DNA of 6,328 bases from an uncultured Megamonas sp. (GCA_900554895.1 USIX01000130.1:1-6328); one strand, 5' to 3'. Shown: positions 1 through 5,826, numbered from the stretch's first letter. Translations and numbers: made by a program. Notes: generated by a model from the letters alone, not told the origin.

Positions 1-41
1 AACTCTTTAGGCTTATAATTAGTGATGTTTGATATGTTCAT
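1..41 (-). CDS. IS607-family serine recombinase (TnpA), N-terminal fragment at the window edge
   Basis: Reading leftward from an ATG at 41, the minus strand encodes MNISNITNYKPKE before the window ends, preceded by an AGAGGA ribosome-binding site (about 50-55) at good spacing. The motif YKPKE directly after a short N-terminus is typical of the MerR-like helix-turn-helix that opens IS607-family transposases (commonly YKPKEFAxLLxVSVKTLQRWD); the next codon starts TT, so Phe is possible as expected. In that family the small serine recombinase moves the element through a circular intermediate and is usually followed by a tnpB-type gene, which would lie outside this window. Only 13 residues are seen, so the call rests on a short but distinctive motif; another MerR-type DNA-binding protein is the main alternative. 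Confidence 0.55.
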   Translation of the reverse strand, partial: MNISNITNYKPKE

Positions 42-127
42 GGGCGTTTATCCTCTATAATCATATTCTATCACTAATACACACTTTTATCTATATAATT
101 GGTTACTTAGAATGTCTCCTTTATTGG

Positions 128-193
128 TTAATATAATTATAGAAATAAGTAATATTTCGCTATTATTTATGTATATATATTAATATAATTATA
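128..193. repeat. Two direct copies of a 14-base repeat with a palindromic core
   Basis: The 14-mer TTAATATAATTATA occurs at 128-141 and again, perfectly, at 180-193. Inside each copy, TATAATTATA (132-141 and 184-193) is a perfect 10-bp palindrome. The copies start 52 bases apart, close to five helical turns. They could be a pair of regulator-binding sites for the MATE operon, recombinase-binding sites near the element end, or chance in AT-rich DNA. Each also includes a possible -10 hexamer. Confidence 0.35.
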
Positions 194-201
194 TCATAAT
201 G

Positions 202-209
202 AAGGTGAT
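202..209 (+). promoter_or_regulatory. Ribosome-binding site that points to an ATT start for the MATE gene
   Basis: AAGGTGAT is the only good Shine-Dalgarno match ahead of the MATE frame. Its GG lies seven bases from ATT at 213, while the GTG at 252 is more than 40 bases away with only A/T-rich sequence before it. Confidence 0.55.
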
Positions 210-212
210 ATT

Positions 213-1544
213 ATTTCTACGACAAAAGTATTTTATAAAAATTTAATAATCGTGGCTTTGCCGATTATTTTGCAGAATTTGCTATCAACGGTAATTGCTT
301 CACTGGATACTTTCATGCTGGGTTTTATCGGTCAGACGGAGCTGGCGGCGGTGGCTCTTGCCAATCAGCTGTTTTTTGTCTTGAGTCTGTTTTTTCTGGG
401 GCTTACAGCAAATACGGGCATAATGATGGCACAGTATCTCGGCAAAAAGGATTGGGACAAGGTAAATCAGATATTCATGCTGTCGTGCAGAATATCGATA
501 GCAGTCTGTTTTTGTTTTAGTATAATTGCGATATTTTTTCCGGAAACAGTCATGTCGCTGATGACAAATGAGCAAATTCTGATTGATAAGGGCGTGCAGT
601 ATCTCCGCTATGTAGGATTGTCGTATCTGTTCATGGCTTTTTCGCAGGTGTATCTGGTAACTTTGAAAACAATGCTGTATGTAAAAAAGAGCGTTGCGAT
701 AGGCATAATTACGCTGCTTATCAATTTTTCCCTGAATGCCGTGTTTATTTTCGGATTATTTGATATGCCTAAACTGGGAATAATAGGCGTTGCCATAGCA
801 ACCTGTATAGCACGGTTTATAGAGCTTGCGTACTGTATTTTTGACTGTATAAGGTACAAGCCTGTTTTATTTAAAAGAAATCTCAGTATAGATGGTATTT
901 TGCGCCGGGATTTTTTCAAAATAGCTTTGCCCTTGATTACGCAAGGATTTGTCTGGGGCGGAGCCATGACGGTAATGTCGGCTGTCATAGGACATCTTGG
1001 TTCTGATGTGGTTGCGGCAAATTCCATAGCGGCTGTCATTCAGCATATAGCGACTGTTATAAGTTTTGGACTTGCAGAAGCGGGAGCAATTTTTTTAGGC
1101 AAGGATTTGGGCAGTGGACAGTTTGAACTGGCGAAAATGCACGGCGGCGCGCTTTTGAAAATAGCTGTATTCTTCGGTGTGCTATGCTGCATAATAATGT
1201 TTATGTTTGAGCAGCCGTTGCGGCAGATTTTGTTTTTGACACAGCAGTCAATGCTTTATTTGAACGTAATGTATAAAATATTAGCGGTCAATGTCATTTT
1301 TGCTTCAATAACGTATACAGCACTTTGCGGTATATTTCCGGCAGGCGGTGATACGAAATACGGACTGTATATAGATGGTATAGTAATGTGGACATTGATT
1401 GCTGTGGGCAGTATAGGTGCATTTATTTTTAACTGGAACCCGATTTATGTCTTCATCGTATTCAATATTGATGAATTGGTAAAGACGCCGTTTGTTATAA
1501 AGAAATATTATAAATGGCATTGGATAAAAAATATAACACGATAA
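213..1544 (+). CDS. MATE-family multidrug/metabolite efflux transporter
   Basis: An integral inner-membrane protein, about 443 residues in the chosen reading, of the MATE (multi antimicrobial extrusion) family, which uses Na+ or H+ gradients to expel drugs and metabolites. The N-terminus STTKVFYKNLIIVALPIILQ followed by a DTFMLG motif (about 32-37) and a cytoplasmic QYLGKKDWDKV loop (about 74-84) is typical of bacterial MATE proteins. The pattern of hydrophobic segments fits 12 helices in two MatE repeats, and the length is normal. Start choice: the only conventional in-frame start is GTG at 252, but it has no ribosome-binding site and would cut into helix 1. AAGGTGAT at 202-209 is ideally placed for ATT at 213, which restores the expected N-terminus. 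No ATG, GTG or TTG exists in frame between the stop at 186-188 and 252. It is followed 15 bases later by the acetyltransferase gene, with which it should be cotranscribed. Substrate is unknown. Confidence 0.9.
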   Translation: MSTTKVFYKNLIIVALPIILQNLLSTVIASLDTFMLGFIGQTELAAVALANQLFFVLSLFFLGLTANTGIMMAQYLGKKDWDKVNQIFMLSCRISIAVCFCFSIIAIFFPETVMSLMTNEQILIDKGVQYLRYVGLSYLFMAFSQVYLVTLKTMLYVKKSVAIGIITLLINFSLNAVFIFGLFDMPKLGIIGVAIATCIARFIELAYCIFDCIRYKPVLFKRNLSIDGILRRDFFKIALPLITQGFVWGGAMTVMSAVIGHLGSDVVAANSIAAVIQHIATVISFGLAEAGAIFLGKDLGSGQFELAKMHGGALLKIAVFFGVLCCIIMFMFEQPLRQILFLTQQSMLYLNVMYKILAVNVIFASITYTALCGIFPAGGDTKYGLYIDGIVMWTLIAVGSIGAFIFNWNPIYVFIVFNIDELVKTPFVIKKYYKWHWIKNITR

Positions 1545-1559
1545 AGTGAGGTTTTATTT

Positions 1560-2153
1560 ATGACGGAAGCAGAAAAAATGGCTAACGGATATTTGTGGGT
1601 GGATACGGACGAATATTTGAAAGAACAGGCCGCAGCGAAGGATTTGATGTATGAATTTAATCAATCGCGTCCTTCGGAAGTGGAAAAAAGAGAAAAAATC
1701 GCCAGAAAATTATTCGGTTATGTAGGAGAAAATGTATGTATTCAACAGCCGATAACGATTGCCAGAGGTTCTCTGGTAAGTATCGGGGCGGACACGTATA
1801 TTAATTCCAATCTGACGCTGATTGACGATTATAAGATAACTATAGGCGAAGGTTGTCTGATTGCACCGAATGTAATCATATCCACTACGGGCCATCCTGT
1901 CGACCCTGTACTGCGTAAAAAGGGAATGTACAGTTTCCCGGTGAACATAGGGAATAATGTTTGGATTGGCATGGGCGCAATGATTTTGCCGGGAGTTACA
2001 ATCGGCGATAACAGCGTTATAGGTGCCGGCAGTGTCGTTTCCAAAGATATTCCAGCAAATGTTATAGCTTTCGGTGCACCGTGCAAAGTAATACGGGAGT
2101 TTAACGAAAGGGATAAGGAATATTATTTCCGTAATCGAAAATTTGAACAATAA
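1560..2153 (+). CDS. Maltose/galactoside-type sugar O-acetyltransferase (LacA/Maa/NodL family)
   Basis: A cytoplasmic acetyl-CoA-dependent enzyme of 197 residues, full length for this family, which acetylates the 6-hydroxyl of maltose, glucose or galactosides, often as detoxification of non-metabolised sugars. Residues about 3-55 form the helical Mac N-terminal domain (TEAEKMANGYLW opening, YEFNQSRPSE following). From about 56 on come hexapeptide repeats of a left-handed beta-helix. The catalytic histidine is H112 in STTGHPVDP, and N82/N84 and D90 in YINSNLTLIDD match substrate-pocket positions. NNVWIGMGAMILPGVTIGDNSVIGAGSVVSKDIPAN (132-167) and FGAPCKVIR (171-179) are hallmark acetyl-CoA-binding coils. 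AGTGAGG at 1545-1551 gives an eight-base spacing to the ATG. It is the second gene of an operon with the MATE transporter and ends just before a strong terminator. The exact acceptor cannot be read from sequence. Confidence 0.93.
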   Translation: MTEAEKMANGYLWVDTDEYLKEQAAAKDLMYEFNQSRPSEVEKREKIARKLFGYVGENVCIQQPITIARGSLVSIGADTYINSNLTLIDDYKITIGEGCLIAPNVIISTTGHPVDPVLRKKGMYSFPVNIGNNVWIGMGAMILPGVTIGDNSVIGAGSVVSKDIPANVIAFGAPCKVIREFNERDKEYYFRNRKFEQ

Positions 2154-2155
2154 TA

Positions 2156-2187
2156 AAAAATCCTGACATCAGATTGTCAGGATTTTT
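2156..2187. terminator. Bidirectional rho-independent terminator between convergent genes
   Basis: A perfect 13-bp stem, AAAAATCCTGACA (2156-2168) and TGTCAGGATTTTT (2175-2187), encloses a six-base loop. The CCTGACA core is flanked by an A-tract on one side and a T-tract on the other, so it works as an intrinsic terminator in both directions. It lies two bases after the acetyltransferase stop and four bases beyond the stop of the minus-strand gene. Confidence 0.92.
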
Positions 2188-2191
2188 ATTT

Positions 2192-2839
2192 TTAAATGAA
2201 ATATTTTGTTTTGAAAGATGAAATATCTTCATCTTCTAACGGATGGATTTCTTCTAAATGGGCAATTTCCTCCGCAGTCCCGTCGGCTTTGATGCCTTCC
2301 ATGTAAACGACGCCATATCCTTTGGCGAGATACTGCACCATGCCTTCGCCCGTTTTGTCATTGTAGATTTTTATGCCGATACAATCGTCAAATGTGCCTG
2401 CCTTTGTGATGATTTTAAATTTTCCCAGGTAAACGATATTGTTGCTGTCGCTGCCCAGATAGTTCTGCGGGCGGGATGATGTGGTCTGAACCTGGCGGTA
2501 ATCCTGTTTATAAGGAGGCTGTTTCTGTTTGTTTAGAACAATTTCTGACGATTGAGTGCCGGTAGTTATGATTTTCTTTACGTTTAACGGATTTAATTTA
2601 TTGTTGTCTTTGTCTATTAGGCATATTCCCTGATAGAAATTGAGTTTATCTTCTGTCTGTTGCTGATCAAAATTAAAAGTGGCAATGTGGAAATTGTCGT
2701 TTTCAAAAGGAGCTGCCATTACATTGAGGATTTTCGGCGACTGCTGATACTCTCTGAGGTCGATGTTTGCAGAAGAGGCAAAGACGGTAACATTGAATGC
2801 TAGAAAAGCCGTTAAAACAAAAAATAATTTTTTCAACAT
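2192..2839 (-). CDS. Exported protein of unknown function
   Basis: I do not recognise this 215-residue protein by name. It opens with a clear Sec signal peptide (MLKKLFFVLTAFLAFNVTVFA, probable cleavage after A21 before SSAN), with no lipobox cysteine, so the mature protein should be periplasmic or secreted. The middle is polar and Gln/Asn-rich (about 56-135). The C-terminal part contains ITKAGTFDDCIGIKIYN (144-160), then MVQYLAKGYGVVYMEG (167-182). This arrangement, a GTF-x-D/N-C strand followed by a Y-x-A-x-G-x-G-x-V hairpin, recurs in small bacterial periplasmic and lipoprotein families of unknown role. The acidic tail has LEEIHPLEDED. Two cysteines (C73, C153) remain after cleavage and could pair. 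GGAGGTA at 2845-2851 is a strong ribosome-binding site. It is convergent with the acetyltransferase gene and likely a single-gene unit with its own promoter. Confidence 0.82.
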   Translation of the reverse strand: MLKKLFFVLTAFLAFNVTVFASSANIDLREYQQSPKILNVMAAPFENDNFHIATFNFDQQQTEDKLNFYQGICLIDKDNNKLNPLNVKKIITTGTQSSEIVLNKQKQPPYKQDYRQVQTTSSRPQNYLGSDSNNIVYLGKFKIITKAGTFDDCIGIKIYNDKTGEGMVQYLAKGYGVVYMEGIKADGTAEEIAHLEEIHPLEDEDISSFKTKYFI

Positions 2840-2862
2840 AATTTTACCTCCATTTATAATAG

Positions 2863-2892
2863 ATTATATATATTATAATTCGCTTCAGTCTA
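2863..2892 (-). promoter_or_regulatory. Probable promoter of the exported-protein gene
   Basis: On the minus strand, TAGACT (2887-2892, four of six matches to TTGACA) is followed after 18 bases by a perfect TATAAT (2863-2868). It lies just upstream of the ribosome-binding site and just outside the inverted-repeat element. Other AT-rich hexamers nearby could serve instead. Confidence 0.4.
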
Positions 2893-2902
2893 GAAAATAT
2901 CC

Positions 2903-3053
2903 TGTTCATTTTTCTTTAAAGCTTAAAGAAAAACAAGAAAATCGATTTGTATTCATATAATAGCCTCGAAGGCTCGCTCAGTGCAGCGTAAGCGAAACGT
3001 TAAAAAATGGTTCTTTTGGGTTCGTTTTTCTTTGCATCAAAGAAAAATGAACA
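2903..3053. repeat. MITE-like or palindromic intergenic element with 15-bp terminal inverted repeats
   Basis: The perfect inverted repeats TGTTCATTTTTCTTT (2903-2917) and AAAGAAAAATGAACA (3039-3053) bound a 151-bp unit without a credible gene. Each end also folds on itself: TTTTTCTTTAA/TTAAAGAAAAA (2909-2919 with 2923-2933, loop AGC) and TTTTTCTTTG/CAAAGAAAAA (3025-3034 with 3038-3047, loop CAT). The core is much richer in GC and carries AGCCT/AGGCT (2962-2966 with 2970-2974) and TCGCT/AGCGA (2974-2978 with 2991-2995). Such nested symmetry is typical of non-autonomous miniature elements and dispersed palindromic repeats. No target duplication is visible at the edges. It separates the lysR end from the exported-protein promoter and could weaken read-through. 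Confidence 0.6.
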
Positions 3054-3064
3054 TTAACTCTAAA

Positions 3065-3967
3065 TCAATTCTTTTTCTGAAAATAGTCCATGATGATATC
3101 AAGAAAAGACTGGGCTTCTTTTGAAATGTCGGGTGAATATAAAAGACCGTAGGGCACGGAAAAATCCCAGTCAACGGGCAGAGTTATCAATGAAGGGTGA
3201 ATGTCCGCCCAGGCGTTCAATGTAAGAAGCAGAGAGCCTGTTGCTTCACAGGTGTTGAAGGTTTCCATGTCGTAGAAATAATGTGCATCTCTGAAAATAA
3301 TTTGGGGATGAGTCATCTGCAGGATTTCACGGAATTTGTCCAGTTCCAGCGTGTCGCCGCTTTTTACGACGATTAAATGCTCGCCGTGCAGGTCGCTCAG
3401 GGAAAGATGCGATTTTGCGGCGAGACGGTGTGAACGGGGAACAGCGACACAGAGGCGGTAGCGGCCCAGTTCATAGAATTTGCTGACAGAGAGCATTTGT
3501 TTGGAATTTAATGCACCAACCATGAAATCCATAGTTCTGCCAAGCGAAGCGACAACGGACATTATTTGGTCGTGTCTGTCATCGTACGGAATTATTTTTA
3601 TGCGGTATTTTGAAGAAGCGGAACTATTTATCTTATTCCACAAATCAATCAGAACGTTGCCGGGATTTAAAAAGGATGAACCGACGCGGATGGTGAAACG
3701 TTCGCGTTCCTGAATGTCTTTGGCTCTTAGAACGGCATTATCGGCTTGAGAGACAAATGTCTGAGCGAATTCATAGATATATTTTCCTGCTTCGGTCAGT
3801 TCAATTCCTTGATTTGTGCGTTTGAGCAGTATAATGCCGAGACGGTTTTCCAACGTATTCATTTGCTTCATGACGGAGGCAGGCGTAACGAATAAATCTT
3901 CTGCCGCTTTGGAAAGACTGCCTTTTTGCGCTACTTTAAGAAAAATTTTCAGTTGCTGGCTGTACAT
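3065..3967 (-). CDS. LysR-type transcriptional regulator
   Basis: A DNA-binding regulator of 300 residues, the standard length for the LysR family. Residues 1-60 are the winged helix-turn-helix: LKIFLKVAQKGSLSKAAEDL then FVTPASVMKQMNTLENRLG, and the wing LLKRTNQGIELTEAGKYIYE (48-67). A linker helix leads to the periplasmic-binding-protein-like effector domain (about 91-295), with segments such as FTIRVGSSFLNPG and YRLCVAVPRSHRLA. VTPASVMKQM differs mildly from the common VSQPAVSRQI recognition helix but is seen in the family. GAGGAG at 3976-3981 sits seven bases from the ATG. The gene is divergent from the aldo/keto reductase operon across a 117-base gap, so that operon is the most likely target, along with self-regulation. 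The effector is unknown, possibly a substrate or product of the reductases. Confidence 0.94.
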   Translation of the reverse strand: MYSQQLKIFLKVAQKGSLSKAAEDLFVTPASVMKQMNTLENRLGIILLKRTNQGIELTEAGKYIYEFAQTFVSQADNAVLRAKDIQERERFTIRVGSSFLNPGNVLIDLWNKINSSASSKYRIKIIPYDDRHDQIMSVVASLGRTMDFMVGALNSKQMLSVSKFYELGRYRLCVAVPRSHRLAAKSHLSLSDLHGEHLIVVKSGDTLELDKFREILQMTHPQIIFRDAHYFYDMETFNTCEATGSLLLTLNAWADIHPSLITLPVDWDFSVPYGLLYSPDISKEAQSFLDIIMDYFQKKN

Positions 3968-4002
3968 GAAATATACTCCTCGCTTTTACTTTTTGTAAAT
4001 AC

Positions 4003-4032
4003 ATCATAGTCTTATTGATAATTCACTGTCAA
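4003..4032 (-). promoter_or_regulatory. Probable lysR promoter
   Basis: On the minus strand a perfect TTGACA (4027-4032) is followed after 18 bases by TATGAT (4003-4008, five of six). The -35 box overlaps the reductase promoter, so binding of RNA polymerase or regulator at one should affect the other. Confidence 0.55.
4008..4027. promoter_or_regulatory. Candidate LysR operator (imperfect dyad)
   Basis: AGT-c-TTAT-TG-ATAA-ttc-ACT is an imperfect dyad centred on TTATTGATAA (4012-4021). It lies between the lysR -10 and the reductase -35 box. LysR proteins commonly bind T-N11-A dyads in such divergent gaps. This site is short and AT-rich and may be chance. Confidence 0.28.
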
Positions 4033-4050
4033 GGTAAATGCAACTATAAT
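4022..4050 (+). promoter_or_regulatory. Probable promoter of the aldo/keto reductase operon
   Basis: TTCACT (4022-4027, four of six) and a perfect TATAAT (4045-4050) are separated by 17 bases, with the start codon about 35 bases downstream. A weak -35 with an ideal -10 fits a promoter that needs an activator such as the divergent LysR protein. Confidence 0.55.
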
Positions 4051-4064
4051 TAAGTTGAAGATAA

Positions 4065-4960
4065 ACAGAAAGAAGGAATGAATGATGAAAATTGTTGATT
4101 TGAACAACGGCGTAAAAATGCCGATGGAAGGACTGGGCGTATTTCAAATTGATGATTTTGCAATCTGCAAAAAAGTAGTTTCGGACGCTCTGAAAAACGG
4201 TTATCGCATGATAGATACGGCATCTGCCTATAATAATGAAGAAGCAGTAGGTGAAGCGGTAAAAGAAAGCGGTATTGACCGCAGTGAAATCTTCATTTCG
4301 ACAAAAGTATGGGTACAGGATTTCGGTTATGAAAATACGAAAAAATCGGTGCTTACGTCATTGCAGAAACTCGGTACGGATTATGTCGATTTGGTTATGC
4401 TTCATCAGCAGATGTCCGATTATTACGGTTCATGGCGTGCTTTGCAGGAACTTTATAAAGAGGGCAGGATAAGGGCAATCGGTGTCTCCAACTTTTATCC
4501 GGACAGACTGACTGATTTGTGCATGAATGCTGAAATTATTCCGGCTGTGAACCAGATTGAATGTCATCCGTTTTATCAGAGAGAATATGATATTAAAGTA
4601 ATGAAGGATTTAAACATAATACCGATGGCATGGGCACCGCTGGCTGAAGGCGGTCATGATATCTGGCATAATGAAGTTTTAAGGACAATAGGTGAAAAAT
4701 ACGGCAAAAGCGTAGCACAGGTGGCACTTCGCTTTAACGTACAGCGCGGCGTGATTGTAATTCCGAAGACGGTACATGAAAACCGCATGATTGAAAATAT
4801 GGATATTTGGAATTTTGAACTGAATGACAGTGATATGCAGGAAATAAGACAGCTCGATACGGGCAAGACGGAAATTATCGACCATTTGAATGTGGATATC
4901 GTAAAATTTCTCAATCAGCATAAAATTCATGATTAAGTATGATGAATTACAGAAAGAAGG
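4065..4960 (+). repeat. 12-base ribosome-binding leader repeated ahead of both reductases
   Basis: ACAGAAAGAAGG occurs at 4065-4076 and 4949-4960, in each case just ahead of a reductase start. The span given runs from the first copy to the end of the second. Identity outside the coding region supports a tandem duplication that included the translation start region, although purine-rich Shine-Dalgarno sequences can also converge. Confidence 0.55.
4085..4936 (+). CDS. Aldo/keto reductase (first of a tandem pair)
   Basis: A cytoplasmic NAD(P)H-dependent oxidoreductase of 283 residues with a TIM-barrel fold, close to the 2,5-diketo-D-gluconate reductase/YvgN-like branch, which reduces aldehydes, ketones or keto-sugars to alcohols. 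The tetrad is complete: D44 (RMIDTA), Y49 (SAYNNEE), K74 (STKVW) and H107 (MLHQQ). Family signatures include GYRMIDTASAYNNEEAVG, GRIRAIGVSNF (127-137) and the cofactor loop IPKTVHENRM (226-235), where K228 and R234 fit binding of the NADPH 2'-phosphate. Two ATGs are adjacent (4082 and 4085). AAGGA at 4073-4077 is seven bases from the second, against four from the first, so 4085 is preferred. It is first in an operon with its paralogue and a secreted propeller protein, divergent from lysR. Substrate cannot be assigned from sequence. Confidence 0.93.
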   Translation: MKIVDLNNGVKMPMEGLGVFQIDDFAICKKVVSDALKNGYRMIDTASAYNNEEAVGEAVKESGIDRSEIFISTKVWVQDFGYENTKKSVLTSLQKLGTDYVDLVMLHQQMSDYYGSWRALQELYKEGRIRAIGVSNFYPDRLTDLCMNAEIIPAVNQIECHPFYQREYDIKVMKDLNIIPMAWAPLAEGGHDIWHNEVLRTIGEKYGKSVAQVALRFNVQRGVIVIPKTVHENRMIENMDIWNFELNDSDMQEIRQLDTGKTEIIDHLNVDIVKFLNQHKIHD

Positions 4961-4967
4961 TTTAAGC

Positions 4968-5813
4968 ATGGAATATACGATTTTAAATAACGGAGTGAAA
5001 ATGCCGCTACTGGGCTACGGTGTATTTCAAATTCCGCTCGAGGATACGAAACGCTGCGTCATGGACGCCATTTCCGTCGGTTACCGCAGTATTGATACTG
5101 CACAAGGCTATTTTAACGAAGAAGGTGTGGGTGAGGCCGTTACTGAGTGCGGCGTACCGCGCAGTGAACTGTTTCTGACTACGAAAATCTGGATTAGTAA
5201 CGGCGGCTATGAAAAAGCGAAGGCTTCCATAGATGCGTCGCTTAAAAAACTGAAAACGGATTATATAGATTTAATGCTTATTCATCAGGCATTCAACGAT
5301 TATTACGGTTCATACCGCGCTATGGAGGAAGCTTATAAGGCGGGCAAAATCCGCGCAATCGGAGTCAGCAATTTTATGCCGGACAGATTTATCGACATTG
5401 CCGAATTCATGCAGATACCGCCAATGGTAAATCAATTGGAAGTTCATGCGTTTTATCAACAGAAACAGGCAAGGGAAATTCTGCAAAAATACAATACTCA
5501 GATTATGGCATGGTCGCCGCTGGCTGAAGGTAAAAATAATTTATTCACGAATAAAACACTTGTCAAAATAGGGGAAAAATACGGCAAGACGGCGGCACAG
5601 GTGGATTTGCGCTTCTTGACGCAGAGTGGGGTCGTGATAATTCCGAAATCCATTCATAAAGAACGTATGGAGGAAAATTTCAATATATTCGATTTTAAAT
5701 TAACGGATGAAGAAATGCAGGAAATTGAAGCGCTTGACCTCAGCAAAAGCCAGTTTATCGATTTTCATGCGCCGGAAGTGGCGAAAATGTTCGTTGATGC
5801 GGGCAAAATGTAA
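4968..5813 (+). CDS. Aldo/keto reductase (second of a tandem pair)
   Basis: A 281-residue paralogue of the preceding gene, about half identical by eye over the whole length. The tetrad is D43 (SIDTA), Y48 (QGYFNEE), K73 (TTKIW) and H106 (LIHQAF). GKIRAIGVSNF (126-136) and IPKSIHKERM (225-234) match the family's cofactor-site motifs, the latter closer to the usual sequence than in the first copy. The reading frame is open from an ATG at 4929, which overlaps the upstream gene, but AGAAGG at 4955-4960 sits seven bases before ATG 4968. That start gives an N-terminus (MEYTILNNGVKMP) aligning with the first copy. The gap after the first gene is 31 bases with no terminator, so the two are cotranscribed. 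Differences in loops facing the substrate, for instance ECHPFYQRE versus EVHAFYQQK, suggest a different substrate range. Confidence 0.93.
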   Translation: MEYTILNNGVKMPLLGYGVFQIPLEDTKRCVMDAISVGYRSIDTAQGYFNEEGVGEAVTECGVPRSELFLTTKIWISNGGYEKAKASIDASLKKLKTDYIDLMLIHQAFNDYYGSYRAMEEAYKAGKIRAIGVSNFMPDRFIDIAEFMQIPPMVNQLEVHAFYQQKQAREILQKYNTQIMAWSPLAEGKNNLFTNKTLVKIGEKYGKTAAQVDLRFLTQSGVVIIPKSIHKERMEENFNIFDFKLTDEEMQEIEALDLSKSQFIDFHAPEVAKMFVDAGKM

Positions 5814-5826
5814 TTTGGAGAATTTT

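Larger units (their letters stand above)
42..212. other. AT-rich intergenic stretch, probably containing the outer end of the IS607-type element
   Basis: About 170 bases with very low GC lie between the divergent recombinase start and the MATE gene. No gene is supported here. IS607-family elements lack clear terminal inverted repeats and leave no target duplication, so the element boundary cannot be fixed from this sequence. The stretch must hold the promoters of both flanking genes: TATAAT hexamers occur at 94-99, 132-137 and 184-189 on the plus strand and a TAGAAT at 65-70 on the minus strand, but none has a convincing -35 partner. Confidence 0.5.

Noticed and set aside
199..246. A 15-codon reading frame starting at ATG 199
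   Set aside because: It has no ribosome-binding site of its own, sits in another frame over the MATE start region, and its peptide shows nothing recognisable. A role as a leader peptide cannot be supported.
252..254. GTG as the start of the MATE gene
   Set aside because: It has no ribosome-binding site and would remove the conserved N-terminal segment and part of helix 1; the upstream in-frame codons match the family.
608..1039. A 143-codon minus-strand reading frame inside the MATE gene
   Set aside because: It lies wholly opposite a clear membrane-protein gene, its peptide has no recognisable domain, and no ribosome-binding site supports it.
1710..2150. Minus-strand reading frames (146 and 85 codons) inside the acetyltransferase gene
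   Set aside because: Both are antisense to a well-supported hexapeptide-repeat enzyme; such repeats often leave the opposite frames open.
2909..2933. The AT-rich hairpin in the left arm of the inverted-repeat element as an intrinsic terminator
   Set aside because: The stem has very few G-C pairs and no T-tract follows on either strand, so it fits the element's arm structure better.
2763..2960. A 65-codon plus-strand reading frame crossing the exported-protein start and the inverted-repeat element
   Set aside because: It is antisense to a signal peptide and continues through an AT-rich hairpin; the peptide has no domain character.
4929..4967. Extended N-terminus of the second reductase from ATG 4929
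   Set aside because: It would overlap the first gene's stop and place the strong ribosome-binding site inside the coding region; the shorter start at 4968 aligns with the paralogue.
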